From: Planctomycetaceae bacterium
GTDB lineage: Bacteria; Planctomycetota; Planctomycetia; Pirellulales; Thermoguttaceae
Assembly (NCBI GenBank): GCA_031274045.1
Contig: JAISQS010000185.1
Coordinates: 1 to 5,476, forward strand
Reading direction: 5' to 3'
DNA length: 5,476 nt
Positions 5,318-5,476 of the stretch are shown here, piece by piece. Made by a program: the position numbers and the translations under genes. Below the pieces are notes generated by a model. That model was not told the origin of the DNA. It saw only the letters and a program-made list of their open reading frames with translations, and made no database searches. Each line of letters begins with the position of its first letter. Position 1 is the stretch's first letter.

Positions 5318-5350
5318 TCTACCGAGCGATACATTCCTAACGGAATGTAA
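5318..5350 (+). repeat. Bipartite repeat, copy C: shortened module plus ACATTCC hairpin
   Basis: This copy equals 5269-5301 over all 33 bases, including the hairpin TACATTCC-TAAC-GGAATGTA (5330-5349), but lacks the CATTT start of the module. It lies 16 bases after copy B, in the same orientation. The exact identity suggests recent duplication or gene conversion. Confidence 0.8.
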
Positions 5351-5380
5351 CAACGCGAAAACATAGAACGGATTGGAAAT

Positions 5381-5396
5381 AATAAGGTAATAAGGT
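5381..5396 (+). repeat. Tandem AATAAGGT, two units
   Basis: AATAAGGT occurs at 5381-5388 and 5389-5396. The same AATAAGGT text recurs in the inverted arms (for example 5457-5464, and on the minus strand of the left arm), so it links the inner edge of the core to the arms. Confidence 0.6.
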
Positions 5397-5417
5397 TATG
5401 TCTGTTGGTGATTCACG

Positions 5418-5476
5418 GGCTACTAAGGTTGTTTTTGTAAGAAAATCAGGTTGTAAATAAGGTTTGTTTTTTCTAC
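5418..5476 (-). repeat. Right arm of a large inverted repeat
   Basis: The reverse complement of this 59-base stretch matches 4953-5010 almost exactly, including GGCTAC at the inner edge and GTAG at the outer edge. It ends at the last base of the window, so its true outer border is unknown. Confidence 0.85.

Larger units (their letters stand above)
4953..5476. mobile_element. Candidate non-autonomous (MITE-like) element bounded by 58/59-base inverted arms
   Basis: Two nearly identical arms in opposite orientation enclose 407 bases without a gene. The core is rich in small repeats and hairpins. This is the layout of a miniature inverted-repeat element, about 524 bases long if the arms end where the visible match ends. 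There is no transposase, and the right border is at the window edge, so a target duplication cannot be tested. Two independent copies of an intergenic repeat that happen to face each other are an equally good explanation. Confidence 0.35.

Noticed and set aside
5269..5350. Two identical 33-base direct repeats as a CRISPR array
   Set aside because: Only two units, a 16-base spacer that is too short, and an internal perfect hairpin with a related inverted copy nearby. This fits an intergenic hairpin repeat instead.
4439..5476. A tRNA or other standard RNA gene in the long non-coding right end
   Set aside because: I looked for cloverleaf-type arms and a T-loop motif and saw none; the foldable parts are simple hairpins and repeats.

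Overview
The window looks like part of a Planctomycetota chromosome with modest GC content. The strongest taxonomic clue is the primary-type sigma factor (positions 3578-4438). Its short form without region 1.1, and its wording across regions 1.2 to 2.4 (ETYLSEINETILLTAEEE, then NPAMGTRFSTYASYW), match my recollection of planctomycete SigA/RpoD proteins. The N-terminus of the membrane protein (DVNPLVVRDVRRFLRG) and the dispersed GC-rich hairpins between genes fit the same phylum. The two-cluster iron-sulfur protein suggests an anaerobic or facultative metabolism. The placement rests on recognition, not on a search.

Layout: all five supported genes lie on the minus strand and are transcribed from right to left. 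In order of transcription they are a sigma-70 factor (4438 to 3578), a multi-pass ABC-2-like membrane protein (about 3432 to 2497), a family 4 glycosyltransferase (2428 to 1352), an FrhB/FdhB-like protein with two [4Fe-4S] motifs (1155 to 277), and the first 49 codons of a nucleotidyltransferase-fold protein (149 to 1, cut by the window edge). The membrane protein and glycosyltransferase are 68 bases apart and may share a transcript. The other gaps (127, 196 and about 145 bases) each contain an inverted-repeat structure, so these genes are probably neighbours rather than one functional operon. No single pathway joins them.

The right end, from about 4503 to 5476, has no convincing gene. Its outer part (4503-4952) is plain A/C-rich sequence upstream of the sigma gene. 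From 4953 to the end it is packed with repeats. Two nearly identical 58/59-base arms in opposite orientation bound a 407-base core. The core holds short tandem repeats, a 19-base inverted repeat, and three copies of a two-part repeat made of a constant module plus a hairpin. The hairpin arms differ between copies yet stay perfectly paired. This could be a non-autonomous mobile element (MITE-like) or a nest of REP-like repeats.

A second pattern spans the whole window. The plus strand alternates between A/C-rich and G/T-rich blocks of a few hundred bases, and the switches fall inside genes although all genes point the same way. I found no clear undescribed multi-gene system. The repeat nest and the block-wise base asymmetry are the parts most worth a second look.
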